From: Leptasterias polaris | Taxonomy: Eukaryota > Echinodermata > Asteroidea > Forcipulatida > Asteriidae | Assembly: GCA_037783415.1 (NCBI GenBank) | Contig: JAZGTN010000022.1 | Span: 3,286,001-3,350,000, forward strand | DNA length: 64,000 nucleotides | Direction: 5' to 3' | Shown: positions 33,540 through 46,200 of the stretch, one piece after another | Layout of the letters: each line of letters begins with the position of its first letter | Numbering within the stretch: position 1 is the stretch's first letter | Position numbers and translations under genes: made by a program | The notes under the pieces: generated by a model | What the model saw: only the letters and a program-made list of their open reading frames with translations | Told to the model about the DNA's origin: nothing | The model's database searches: none

Positions 33540-33790
33540 ACAAAACAGCTACTATAAATTTTGTGTTTGACCACTTCACCGGATGTGTGTCAAGCACTCA
33601 GTACTTTCCCGTCCTGTGAAAACAAATCTGCAGGCATATCACTCGTGTGGGATTCGAACTCACGACCTTTGCCATTATACATGAGCAAATGTCTTACCAC
33701 TATTACCCATCATTTATTGGTTTGGCTATAGAGGTAGTTCGAATCCTATTTTCAGCAGTGGGTACCTCAACGATTTTAATACATGTTGAG
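33540..33790 (-). mobile_element. tRNA-derived SINE, reverse orientation
   Basis: Minus-strand A-box-like GTGGTAAGA (33692-33700) and B-box GAGTTCGAATCCC (33649-33661) are spaced as in a tRNA. They are followed by ATATGCCTGCAGATTTG and GGGAAAGTACTGAGTGCTTG, a body shared by SINEs I associate with sea stars. The outer limits are approximate. Confidence 0.65.
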
Positions 33791-33939
33791 TATGGGTAAA
33801 ACACAAATAATAATTGCAAATTTGACATCTATTGAAAGCAGCTATTAACAATTTGCCAAACTGTTACTTTATTTAGTTCAGTATAAGCACGCGAGGAAAT
33901 TCGTCGTAAGCGTCACACGGGAATATATTACTCGTTTGA

Positions 33940-34291
33940 AGGGTGTGCATAACATTGGTTAGATTGTTCCCAAATTCGCACACAATGTAGTCTACGTGGT
34001 ATAAAGATGGTCATGGTGGGAAGCTTCTTTTGAAATATTTTTGCAATATTTTTGTTTGAAATGCAATGGTTTTGAGAAATGAGTAAAACAAGGAGTTTTG
34101 ATCTTGTAAGTCAAAAATTCAATGTTTGAAAACAGTGACAACTTTTAAGGATATTTTCCACTTATTTTGTCGTGACTCCAATTACCGATTGAGCTTGTGA
34201 CTTTCACAGGTTTGTTATTTCATGTATATATTGGGTCACATCAAGCGTGGATATACTGGTCTGTGACAATTACCAATGTGCCATATGTGCT
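33940..34291 (+). mobile_element. M3-family MITE
   Basis: It begins AGGGTGTGCATAACATTGGT and has the blocks GGTATAAAGATGGTCATGGT, TTTGAGAAATGAGTAAAAC, GACTCCAATTACCGATTGAG and TTTCACAGGTTTGTTATTTC, followed by TTAA (34292-34295). The left TTAA has become TTGA. Confidence 0.88.
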
Positions 34292-34295
34292 TTAA

Positions 34296-36952
34296 GAAAG
34301 GTTATCTAAAATCCTAAACTTTTCTCCTAAAACTATGAGAAGTGCTGCTATAATGCGTTTATTTTGCAACATACGGTGACACCTATGGCCGTTATTAGTA
34401 TGCTCTTTACAGTCCGAACACCACTTCACCTCCAGACATTGTAAAAACAACGGAATCCGACACTGATGTTAACCTCAAACATTGGAGCAACATTTTGAAA
34501 GTAAATTTCTAGGTCTTGGGTAAACGTTTTACCACGCATTCTTAAAAAAACACGTCACGGGATGAAGGGGGTGTCTTGTGGGGGTGGAGTTAAATTCATA
34601 GCAGATTGACGTATTTTATATTTTGTGTTTTTTCTTCCTCCTTATTTTTGTGCAGTTCAAAACAAATAATAAATGTAAATGCTGTCAATTGAATTAGATC
34701 AAAAACTATACACAGAGAAAACGGCGCTCGGGTTGAACGACAAAACCAAACCTGACCAGTGCGTGGTAGAGTTTCGGGCACAAAAACAAAAAGAGAGCGA
34801 GATTAAAGATGTCAGGTCCGAATTTTCTTGCCGATGTGACCGGAAAGTTCTGCAAAAAGTGATAACTGGCTGTTAATTAAGAAATCGAAATTAATTATTG
34901 TCGGGATCTCGACAATGTTATCTCACTTCCATCAGTCATGTGCAATTTGTTTTGAATATGTTATTATACTTTGTGCTTTGTCCGTCCCACAAGGGAAAGT
35001 TTTTGCATGTTGTTCGTTCGTTTTGAAGCAGCATTATCTGTCAAAATTCGTCCGGAGGAAAAACAATATCTACAAAAAGCAGGCTATACAACGTATCATG
35101 AATTAACCACCATGTCGGGGGGGGGGGGGGGGGGGGTAAATTAGACCTCTAACCCTATTAGTATTACACATGATCAAACGACACCCGGATGTATTATGAG
35201 GGACCCCAAACTACCATTTTGCTATCCAGGTCCTCACGTTGAGCTTGTATATAACGCTAAGGTACTGTTATCCGCATTGCCGGTTCTTATTTTTGAACAC
35301 TCTTATTATGACCCAGCGCTGTAATGGATGCAGCTCGTCTTACTGCAAATTCAAGTGAAGTTTAGCATATCAAAACACACAACTCATTTCGTTTATGCAT
35401 TTTAAATGATGTTTCTGAATACTTTTTCATGACTAAAAAAAGACTGTTTTGTAAGCCATACCAGCACAAAAACCCACAAAGATAACATCATCAAAAACAG
35501 ATCCCAAAAATAACATCGTCATGCGAGGACTCCAGCTGTTCATTTTTCTACGTAGTTGTAATAATATACCCTCATAATTGAAATAAACACTCCCGGGACG
35601 AGTCAGTAGAAAAAGTGAGTTCCGGCTCTCTCGCTCTCCCTTTTTACGCCATAAAGCTGAACTATGCCTATGTTTCTGGACACTGCCCTGCAGTCAGCAC
35701 TTTACTGATTTTCATTAAAAAAAATATATAAGCTTCCCAACCAAAATAAACAAGCCAACCCGACCAACCCGACCCTTTTAGAACAATTTAAGAGCGAAAA
35801 ACACGAAATTTAATCCCCGCAAATGCTGTCTGCCATGTCTACCATGTGAAGAGGAAATGGTGAAGACGTAAGATTTCACCCGTTGTCTCTGTAGATAGTT
35901 TTATAGGCTGCGCAGTTTATTGATTGAGAACCTATCGCATGCTTCATCACACCCATACTTTACTCGGCTTAAGTTAATGTGCAAATTCCGCTCCATTTGA
36001 CTTGTCAAAATGCAGGAGACTCGGGAAAAAAAGAAAAGAAAAAAGCACGAGGAAAATGGAAAAAGGAACAAAAACCGCGTCGTGGATTTCAGCGCTAATG
36101 ACAAACTATGAAAGGTGAGGGTATCTGTTGGACTTGCTAATAGGCCTATGCCCCATGAATTGATGATCAAAATCAATCAGACATCAGCATGCTCGAGTCA
36201 ACACTGAAAGTAATGGTATCATTCTGTTCTACCCGTGAATTAATGGTGCAGGCAAACTGCATTTGTGTTTAGAAATGTCATATTTATTTCAAATCCCGTA
36301 TAGAATTTAGAGAGTGCGTAAAATAATGAATAGTAAATACTTCAAAAATAGTTACTTAGTTGGTTCTCGAGAACCATATTATTGTTGATATACGTTTTTC
36401 ACCATACAACGTTTGAGTTGATTCCTTATTTTGTTTTATTTGGCACACATCACGGTAGCTCCTTGGGGTTTGAAAACAAGCTTTGCACTTTCAGAAACTC
36501 GTCAATAATGAAATTAGGTCGTAACCTACGCTGTATACAATCGCATCAAGTAAAGTGAATTCAATATATGAATGCGAAAGTGGAAAAGAACAAATACAGA
36601 CCGAAAGAACGACACTAGTTTTCTGGTAGAAATTGTCTCTTAAAATCCAAAGTGAGGCAAAAAATCCTTCGTTCTTTGAAGCTTACAAGACATGTAAATC
36701 ATAATAATTACAATAATTATACTAAAAACAATAACAACAACATAAATAATACTACACAATATTTACCCCTATTTCGGGTTTTATTTTGTATATAATATAA
36801 GGTATAGGGCCTATATATTTTTCAATATCCTGCCAAAAAAACCAAATATATATATATACAAACAAGAAATGAATCCACTCTCATTTTTTTATTTAAAGAG
36901 TAAAACTATAGCGGGATGGAAACAAATAGAGCGTGGTCGTGTTAGAAAGAAC
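34296..36952. other. Non-coding stretch
   Basis: No gene is recognised. A 20-G run lies at 35117-35136, with AT-rich sequence throughout and (TA)n near 36848-36858. Confidence 0.45.
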
Positions 36953-37056
36953 GGCCTCGCTTTGGCTATGGCTAGCTCGTTGAATAGGTCTGCAGTCAAC
37001 GGCCGAAGCCGTAGCAGTAGCCGTAGCTGAAGGTGCTTGACTCTGACGCGGCCTCA
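36953..37056. mobile_element. Short foldback MITE, diverged copy of the 6295-6420 family
   Basis: GGCCTCGCTTTGGCTATGGC faces GCCGTAGCAGTAGCCGTAGC and ends in CTGACGCGGCC, matching the arms of the other two copies. Confidence 0.5.
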
Positions 37057-37437
37057 GGCCTACCTAATAGAGTTGTCAGTCCATTTGCTGCAGCTGATAA
37101 TGGAGTTTCCGTTTCTGTAATTTGCCTCGAAGAGCAACTTTCAAATATGACAATATTTTTATCAAATTATTTTAATGTTGATATAATTGAGCTACCGATT
37201 GTTCGACATTCATTTTCTCAAAACTAAATTGTATATTCGGTTATTTAGTCACGGCTATGCATGGCTGGATGTTGTTAAAAAAACAGTTGTTCGCGTACAT
37301 ATCGTCTTTTGTCTTTTTTGTAAAGATTCAATTGATGAAAATTTAGCAAATCTCAGAATCCAAATTTATTGATTATTGAGTGATTCGATATTGCAGGATA
37401 TACTGGTGGATCATTTTCATATTTATCTCTTTTTTAA

Positions 37438-38690
37438 TATAGGTTTTCTCGGTCAAATTCAGCAAATGAGCAGCCGATTTCATTTTCGTGCGTTCTAATT
37501 AAAGCTATTTTGCCTCTCCAGTTGTTACTGCGTTTCAAATTCAGAATTCGGCCATTCAATTTAGTTTTGAGGCATTCAAATTCCTTTAGCACTGTGTTCA
37601 ATTTAGCATATCGTCATTCTTTTTCGTGACACTAAATCATCATTCAATTTAGCAAAGCTGGTTCGACTGGAGTTTTTTACTGATTTTTTTTTTTCAATTT
37701 CGTAAAGAGCCAATCAATTTCGCTAAATGAGAATTCAAATAAGTACGACTTAAGAAATACAAATAAACAGATAAACTTTAATTCACTTTAATTCAGGCAA
37801 ACCTTATTTTCTTTAGTTAGGCCTATGTTTCCAGTACACTTTACATGGGGCCCTTGAGGTTTTTTTTCTTCTTCTTTGTTTTCTTCTTTATTTTATTTTT
37901 TATTTTATTTTTTTGGGGGGGGGATCTTTGGTTAACTGACCGAGACCTAATTTGTTTTTGTGTCTGAATGGGTTGTTTCTTTATGTTTTAAATTTTTTAT
38001 TTTTTGTTTCATTGTTGATGTTGTTTCTTCCTCAACCATCAATCTGTTGGCATGCCAGACATCTTGGCATATACGTTTGGGTATGGTTGTACCACTGCAT
38101 GCACTTCACTTGGGTGATGGCATCAACGCTCTGAATGGCTGCTTGTTGAAGGAGATTGCACCTCCACTGCTGCATGTTCATTCCTGCTTGTTGGGCAGCC
38201 TGTCTGTCTCCGACACGTTGTTGCCACTCAGGTAACCCAAGGATGCGTTTAACTGCAGCCTTGAATGCAGAGTGTGCCATCTCCGTGCTGTTGAATGAGG
38301 AGTAGGGACCACGAGCTGCCATTTCTAGAAATATGCGTGTTAAACTAGTGCCAATAAGTTAACCCTATTTATGCCCTTAACATTCGAAAGGAAACAAAAG
38401 TTTAACGGAGCGTTTTTTAGATTGTACAAATTCCCGAAATGACTGCCCATAAATGAATTTGAATAACTAAACACACGCCTCAAAAAGTTCCTGCGAATTT
38501 GAATGCTGCTTTGTTGAATTGTTAAATTGAAAGATTATTTTGTTAAATCGAATGACACAACAGAACATTTGACTAGTCATAAAACGAAATCGAATGACCC
38601 TTTTCAGTAGCATTCGATTTCGCGCGAAATAGAATAGCGTCGTGGTTAAATTGGCTGCTCATTTGCCGAAATTGACCGAGAAAACCTATA
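37438..38690. mobile_element. 1.25-kb TIR element with iterated ATTCAATTTAGC-type motifs and an internal open frame
   Basis: TIRs of about 43 bp with three mismatches begin TATAGGTTTTCTCGGTCAA at 37438 and, inverted, at 38690, and continue through GCAAATGAGCAGCC. TTAA precedes the left end and TTCA follows the right end, possibly a decayed TTAA duplication. Inside each arm, words of the form ATTCAATTT(A/C)GC or their complements recur several times (left 37440-37735, right 38500-38690). The middle contains the 96-residue open frame at 38032-38322 (-). T/G-rich low complexity lies at 37858-37925. Confidence 0.75.
38032..38322 (-). CDS. Unrecognised 96-residue open frame inside the TIR element
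   Basis: The open frame runs from ATG (context CTAGAAATGG) to TGA. The protein is Gln/Ala-rich (Q-A-A-Q-Q-A-G and L-L-Q-Q-A-A), with Trp at 33, 53 and 77 and Cys at 54, 74, 88 and 91. The last two form a C-x2-C pair preceded by His80. Base composition is more GC-rich than the flanking arms, as if coding or captured. It covers the only credible coding space in the element, which is too small for a full transposase. It could be a remnant exon of a transposase, a captured host exon or chance. I recognise no family. Confidence 0.35.
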   Translation of the reverse strand: MAARGPYSSFNSTEMAHSAFKAAVKRILGLPEWQQRVGDRQAAQQAGMNMQQWRCNLLQQAAIQSVDAITQVKCMQWYNHTQTYMPRCLACQQIDG

Positions 38691-40767
38691 TTCAAGTCAA
38701 CAATTATTTGAAAAAATCTTGTCGAAGTAAAACATATTTTTACAAATTATATTACATGGATAAGAAAACAATACAAGAATGTGTAAATCTATGTAGATCA
38801 GAATTAAACAAGTAAATGGCTGTCAGATTAAGCCCAGGCTTGTAGAAGACAGCCCCTCCAAAAACAAACAAACAAACAAACAAACTACAAACGTTGGAAA
38901 AAGAAGACAATTAGGTAACGCAAAACAAAACAAAAAACAAACCGAGAATACAAAGACAAGAATACAGAAACGGTTCCACAAATACTGGTCCATAAAAATG
39001 TATTCTCATCCGGCAAGGATAAAATGATGCTGTTTTATTTTTATATATAAATATTTTAAACATCTGAATTGATTTACCAGATGCTGTCCTCCATACATAA
39101 GTCACGCTTGTTTAACAAATACAAGTTATTTATTATGTATTTGTTCAAAAACTGGTTCGTGTGTAGAATGGTGTTTTGCCGAGCTGTAATCTATTAATGC
39201 ATGAATGTTATCAATTTATATTTGTATCTTCTGCTCGGTCGGTATTATTCATTTTTTAATACAAGGACATTCCTCACGGCACCCACAACATAATCGATTT
39301 TACAGACAACAACAATGGTGGTAACTATGTTGTGCTTACTGTATTAAAACGTATCTTAAAACGTATTTTAATAATGTGTATAACATGTTCGTGGAGTTCA
39401 TAATATTTTGATATTATAACAACACCACATTCTTCTACAACAAGGCTGTTTTTACAAACGTTTCAAAAGGATAGATTGCGACCTTTGACGTCGGCTTTGC
39501 ATGAGGCTGCGGCACCATCTTGAGACCATGCAGTGGCTTCAAAACGGCTGGGACCCGATAAAAATACGCGGTTTGGTTAGAATTTTCGTCAGACTTAGAC
39601 TTGCATATAGTCCTGTTGGTGAATCAATTTGTCAGGTCATGCAGTAGCTTATGCCGCACGCGCAACGCTTTCGCTACTTCTGGCGACACCAAAGCTTGCA
39701 TACGTTTTGGTAATTTACCAAATAATTGCCAATTCAATCGTTCTTTACATTACAGAAACTGATAATTATGTGAAAACCACGCTAGAGTCTCAGTGCAAAA
39801 GGTACACGAGATCAAGTCCAATTACAAAGAAACTCCACATCAATCACACATTTATATAATCATCAATAAACGACTTCAACGGAATTCTAATCGTTCTTTT
39901 GAGTCAGTTTGTATAAAGTGAGCGTGGCTTACAGTGGAATTACGCCACAGAAGAAGAATCACGGTGAACCGAAACCGGTGGTTCGAAATGGAATGTGATT
40001 CCTCCTTGAAATAGAAGTTTTCTATCAGCTGCCAATGCTAAAAAGTATACTCTGATGACTTCCTGATGTTACCACTCTTCCTCAAGATGTTCATTATTTC
40101 GGTCTTCTACACCACCGGTCACTTGAAAATGGAAGATTTTACGTTTCCAGAGTAAAAGGATGCGGGAGACTTTGGCCTGAAACCATCAATATATTTTTCC
40201 CTTCTGTTCCTTGTGGCAGATAAAGCACTACTGAATGACCATATTATAGTGCCGCATCCCGCTGAGGGAGAAATTCGTATTCATATTTGCAGATCTTGTC
40301 CGTAGTTATATTGGAATTCTCGAATAAATTCAAGTAATGGAAATGCCAAGTCTGTCATTCCGATAGGACGTATTTCTTACCACACTCAAAATGGTCAGTC
40401 AACTTGTAGAAATTACGACGGCTATTTCATGGTTAGAGTGATTTATTTGGATATGAGTCTGTCTATTTAATGACACTATCTGTTTCATGCAATGGTAAAC
40501 TGTTAAAGGGGATGTATTGTAATGCGTATACGAAGACTCGATTCTTGTTCTTTTTCAGCCCCCATGAACACGTAGCAATGATATGGATCGGACTAGATCA
40601 CGGCGAAGTGGGGATTTATTATGTGAAAGTCAAAGCTGGGGGTCTGGTACCGAACTCCTGGGGTGGAATAAGACAAGCTTTCCCCGCACCCGTCTGGCAC
40701 GCACGGCATTATATTAACGGTATCGTGTGACGCTATAATGGGCAGGCAAGTGGACTTCCAACATTCC
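38691..40767. other. Non-coding stretch
   Basis: No gene is supported. (AAAC)n lies near 38862-38884. GTAAAGTGAGCGTGGCTTACAGTG-like sequence at 39912-39936 is shared with 50195-50220 and marks an unclassified dispersed repeat. Confidence 0.45.
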
Positions 40768-41452
40768 GTCGGCGTTTTCACGAAGTGGCGAATCCGTGGA
40801 AACATTTGTTTTACAGCATTTTGTTTTTTTGCATTTTTTAATTGTATTTGGTGTCCTTAACAATTCTGCAAAGTTTTAAGTCTTAAAAGCGTATACAATT
40901 TTAATTACGCTTATTGCATAAACGGCGAATCAGTCAACTTTACGGATTTGCGTTTTCACGAACTGGCGAATAACCTTTTCCCCAGGGTTAATTTGTAATG
41001 CTACCGCTTAACGCGCTTGTCAACGTCGTCACCAGCGAATCCGCGCCCTGTGTGTGGCGAATCCGGCGTTTACAGCATTTTGCGTTTTCACGAACCGGCG
41101 AATCAGACCCCCCTGCGGGTTTTCACGAACCGGCGAATCCGCGCCCTGTGTGTGGTGTGAATACGCGTTGTGTGTGTGGCGAATCCGGGGTGCTCGTTAA
41201 TTTGCGTTTTCACGAACCGGCGAATAAGTTTTGAACCAAACAGCATTCTAACAAAGCATCACAATAAAGAAACAAGTATTTAGTCATGTTATTTAACTTA
41301 TACACTACCGTATCACTATAAAATATTTAACACTTTCAATTAAAAGACCGGCGAAAACACATTTTTTAAATGTGACCAACTTCAAAAGCGTTTTTCTCAA
41401 AACGCTGTTTTCAGCTGCGTGGGCGGATTCGCCGGTTCGTGAAAACGCCGAC
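40768..41452. mobile_element. 685-bp TIR element with arrayed TTTTCACGAACCGGCGAAT motifs
   Basis: Ends of about 30 bp are inverted: GTCGGCGTTTTCACGAAGTG at 40768 and GTCGGCGTTTTCACGAACCG (inverse) ending at 41452. The terminal motif is repeated inside in direct orientation near 40950, 41082, 41117 and 41203, with shorter GGCGAATC remnants near 40922, 41033, 41056 and 41178. CCGCGCCCTGTGTGTGG occurs twice. No coding sequence or target duplication was found. Confidence 0.75.
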
Positions 41453-41503
41453 GATTCATTGGAGTAGAATTATTCCATCGTGGAAACTGATGCGTTACTT
41501 TAA

Positions 41504-41831
41504 GTGTGAATTCTCAGATATGCAGGTAAGGTTACAAACTTATATTAATTTGTGAAAATTTCACTTCAAAAGGTGGTCGCGTTTTTGAGATATCGACGAA
41601 AAACCGGAGGGAATATTATGTCCACGCCGGAAGAATAATCCCTGTAGGAATACACAATCTGATAAACTTGTCTGACTTTTCTGGCATAAAACCTGATATC
41701 TTTTTCAATAACCACATCACTTCGAAGTGAAATGATTCTGAAAATGCTATACAATCGAAAGCTGTTGTACTTGTAACCAAGTAAGTTTGAAGAGTGATTA
41801 CCAAACGTATTTACATTCCCTTTAATAACGA
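41504..41831 (-). mobile_element. M1-family MITE, reverse orientation
   Basis: It contains GTGAAAATTTCACTTCAAAA, GGTGGTCGCGTTTTTGAGAT, CGGAAGAATAATCCCTGTAG and, at the end, GATTACCAAACGTATTTACA before TTAA (41832-41835). The left end is eroded, so that boundary is approximate. Confidence 0.75.
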
Positions 41832-42099
41832 TACTGACTAAAACGTACTCCTATGAAGTATAGCCGTATCGATTAAACTAACTAATTTAACTAATTTAAG
41901 ACAACAAACATCCCCTCATGGTAGATGAATTGACCCAATACACCAGACGTCAACACAATAAGCCTGGTTGTGTCTTTTGGAGTCAGTGTCACTGTGTGTT
42001 AATACAGTGCAGTGCGATTTTAGGCGACGCGACGTTTTCAACGATTAACTCAAAAAATGGTGAGTGCGTAGCACCCGGCGCGTGTTCCATTACGTTCAA

Positions 42100-42137
<38 letters not shown>

Positions 42138-42929
42138 GGCGTGTTCAATAAATGGTTAATGAGCCTAGACTTGCTTCTAATTCGTGTCATCAGATTTACT
42201 CTTTTCAAATGAGCAAACAACAGTTCGAAAAGTGACCCTGAATATATTTTGTGTCAATACAAAAGGAAAGTATTGCAAACAAATGAATTTAACTTCCAAC
42301 CGCCCCTGTTTTGGTAAAATATAGTTTCTTCGCTCAGAACCCTTGCCCTCTCCCCTGCAAATAAGATCGTAGAAAAAAAAATTACACAAAATGAATGGTT
42401 CCATGCATTAAATAGCCCCCAATGAAAATGTCTAGTTATACACCACTGAGTTTGTTCTTATTGCGGTTAGCAATAAAGAGAGATACCGAGTTACCGATGC
42501 TCTTTGGTAATTTAAACCTAGTTTTTAGAGCACCCACAGGAAGGAAAAGGAAAAATAATTCTACCTTCACCGTTATATCGACCCGGAGGGTCAGTGCAAT
42601 ATTGATTTTCGTACTAGTTGAAGTGACCGGAGTAAATCGTATCGCTATAGCGGACACCTGATCATGGCCGTTCGTTCTTTTGTAACTTCGTGTCAACAAA
42701 ATGTATGGACTTGGACGTTTACATGGTGAAATAATTTGTGATATTGCAGAAGTAACTATCCTATAAAAAGGAACAGCAAGTCAGAGAACTGGAATTGTCA
42801 GAAGTATTTTAAACAAAGGTCGCTTCGTATAATTTTAAGTAAATGGAATAAAAGTGAAAACTAAAGAAACGAAATTACAAAAAATGGTTCTTGGTTCTTA
42901 TATATTGTGGACATACTAGTCGAAGCTAT
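41832..42929. other. Non-coding stretch with a 37-G run
   Basis: No gene is recognised. The homopolymer at 42100-42136 is the longest in the window. Confidence 0.5.
42100..42136 (+). repeat. Poly(G) tract, 37 bases
   Basis: Uninterrupted G from 42100 to 42136. Its true length may differ because such runs are poorly sequenced. Confidence 0.9.
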
Positions 42930-43205
42930 AGATCAAGGCAATTTACAACATTATTGTTCCTGTTCATTAGACCTATTTAGACCAATCCTGAAACTTTCTC
43001 AACTCCCTGGGGAGCATACTACCGCTGCTTATAAAATTAGCGCTAAGGGGTTATTCCAATTGTCCAACACAATGCTGTCTCAGCACTCTCCGATTCCCAC
43101 TTATACACCTATGTTAAGAGAAGCAATTATGGTTATTAAGTGCCTTGCTCATAAAAACGTACAGGTGTAATGACCGGGAATCGAACCATCAGCCACGACA
43201 CGCAA
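42925..43205 (-). mobile_element. tRNA-derived SINE remnant, reverse orientation
   Basis: The minus strand has GTCGTGGCTGATGGTTCGAT, containing a perfect B-box GGTTCGATTCC (43177-43187). It is followed by GAGCAAGGCACTTAATAACC, ATTGCTTCTCTTAACATAGG and GTATAAGTGGGAATCGG, body blocks shared by SINEs in several marine deuterostomes. The A-box is weak. Confidence 0.5.
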
Positions 43206-46200
43206 CAAGATAAGTGGGAATAAATTTAGATTTAGAAATCAAGTGCTTTTGGTGGTACTATGGTCGGCTTCGCTGTAATGGCAAGATTAGATCACTGTTG
43301 GCTGACCTCTTGCAGCTGTAGCGTGAGAAGAAGTTCCGATGATACAGAGGCGATTGGAATGATGAATCACAAAGGCGGGAAACTCGAGTATTTATGGATC
43401 TTGACGCAGAGTGCTTACTCTAGAGTGTGTGTTGTCTTATGCCAAAGTGGATGCTTAGATGGGAGCGGGCTGAGGGTGTGCGGGAATAAATGACACCTGT
43501 CTAGTATTTGGTTGGGTAGGTATACACATTCAAACTGTGAAGATGAAGGTCCCCGGCTGGAAAGTATGTACACAATCAATGATAACTGTTGCCAAAAAGT
43601 ACAAACAGAAGAAGGACAATAATTATGAGGTACCCAATTGAGGTTTTTAAACATTTGTTTGTAACAGTGTTTAGGCCTACATGCGAAGTGTGGACCTGGA
43701 AACAAAAGCAGTCCACATAATATTACGGACTTGAAACTCTATGTGGACTTTCCACAGTTTATTTTTATTTTTTACTGTGTTGAAGAATATGTGTTTTCTA
43801 ATTGCACAGAATAAATTAGGAATGTCCACAGAGTGTATGCAACACGAAGCTGTGTGGGTTAGTAGTCCAGGGGCTCCCTATGGCGAATTTTATGCGCAAT
43901 CTTGAAAGGGTCAGTGACTGACTATCGTATAGAACCGAGAATGGCATTAAGAAAAGAAAACAACAGTTTACCCAATTGTAAATTCTGAAGTAAAAGTGAT
44001 CATTCCGTACGGAGATTTTTAAAAGACTATAGCAAAGTAATAGTTGAGTTGATTTTTAATTTGTATATACGGTAAGGTCAATAATCAAAGGACCGATATG
44101 CATGAACAATTTTGTTGTTGAACTTTTAAGCCTATTTCATAGATTAAATTTAGTTTATCGTTTTGATAATATTTAAGAACTATCATTTTATCACCTAGAT
44201 TTCATTTCTTTCTGTGATCTAGCTTTCGTGGTACAGTTGTTTTCCCCCCTTTATTTTGTTTTCTTGCATTTTTGTGACTTTTATAAGTTCTGCCCTACAT
44301 TTTTGTTTGTGTCAATTTGCAAGTAGAAAAGAGCATGTACAACTGAGCTGGTATATTATGCTTTGATACATAATTTGGTATCTAGGGCACAAGACCTGAA
44401 ATGCACAACCTGGTTGTGCATTTTCTGGGTCGTAATAAGCAGGATTCCGCTATGCATCATGGATCATTATACGAGTTTGATTGCATTCTGCATCAACTCA
44501 ACGCTGGAGTTCACACTGGGGAAATTTGAAAGTATGACAATTGAAAATTGACAGTATTAGTATTTAAGGTTAATGCTCGGAAAAGCGATGGCTAGACTGG
44601 TCCCCCGTCTTTATTCGTACTGGTCTGTACAAACCAAATTGTTTCATTGGATAGTCATATAGTATGCGATGACGTATAACTACCAGACTGATAAGTGATG
44701 CTCCACACAATGCCTTAATACACAGTATTATGACATGCAAGGTCCAAAGTGCATCTGGCAGGAACCGGGCAAGTTCTACAGGTCTGTTTGTGGCGTTGTT
44801 CACGGACCTCGAACTGTTACGTCAGAGTTCGGGCTACTTGGTGTCACCCACATGCCGACATGGAACAATTGAAACAAGATTAAGCCTATTTTTTTTAGGG
44901 GTGAACTCGAACTGCTTGCACTTTGGAAAACAACGTCCCCAAATTAAAATGTTTGAGCTTCGAAAAAAACAAAAAAACCTCTTCGGGGTAAAACTCTTGG
45001 TGGCGCCCTATATATTACAGATCGCCCGTATTGCAAAAACTTTTGAAATTCTTTCTTATGAAGTCTAATCAAATAAGGTACTTGCTGTTGAAACGAAAAC
45101 AGTCTCTCAGCAGACTATTATGCTCCATATACTTATAATGATTTTACATTTAGGTTTTGCCAAAATGTACCATACACACTTTGTCCAGTTTAATCCGACT
45201 CCAAGGTACGAAGGTCGAGTTAAGACAAAACTGAAACTAAGTTAATGTTTGAACTTACAGTTTCTTTCCTCTCACAGGTTTGTTTAAAACTAATTTTTTT
45301 ACCCGACCTTGAAAAGCAAATGGCCTAGGAGATTACAAACAATATATTTTTTTCTTGCATTAGAAAAACAGTAAACTTACTTAGGAAAAAATTAATAAAA
45401 TAAAAGTCATACAGAACCTTTTTGGATCGCTTGATTAATTTATAAATCAACTTCCCGCAAACGCGAATGATTTCAATCAAAATGTGAATCTCGATTTAGG
45501 AAGTGTGCGTCTGCACGAATGCTTTTTTCGTGTGCTCAAGCTCTTGTGATGGCTTGGCGTCGAGAGAGAACTTACCAAAGTGCGCCTCAACCTGCGAATT
45601 GGAACAGTGAAAGAGAACTTTGCTCGTCTGCTGTGGAGACATGACTTTGAGCCACGTTAATTTTCATTCTTTAGATGCTAGATCATTGTAGGATGGAGTG
45701 CGCTATACTTTCCAGGAATATTTTGAAGTATTGATGTACTAGGCAGTCGGGCACGCACGCATTTTGGAAAGTGAAACAGTCACAATATATCATACTGACA
45801 TCCAGGGAAATATGTAGGGGTGTGGGGACCTAGCAAACTGGTACCCACAGTTTCCTCTAGATTCCAAGACGTATTTAATGAAACCTATCAAAGGCTTAAC
45901 GCAATGTACCGCTGTTTTCTTCTGTTCAAATCAATGCCATCAAACCGATGCAAGAAGGCCTGAAACTTAAAAAAAGAAGAAGGTATATTTAGAATTGTCA
46001 TACCACTGCATCAGTGTATACTTTAACTAGAGAGAAATTTAGCTTACTGGAACTGTTATGGTGGAAACTCTCTGCTTTCATTCACGCTGTAGACGTGTCC
46101 ATTGTAGTCAGTGGGCCGTATAATAAATATTGTAAGTTTAACTTTGTGGACAGTTTATCGTATATTTTTGTGAACTCATCGTACACTCCCAGGTCAGAAT

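Noticed and set aside
44730..45068. 112-residue open frame starting with ATG
   Set aside because: No domain, signal or homology is recognisable, and the second half is compositionally biased (FFLG, KKQKN). Chance is the simpler explanation.
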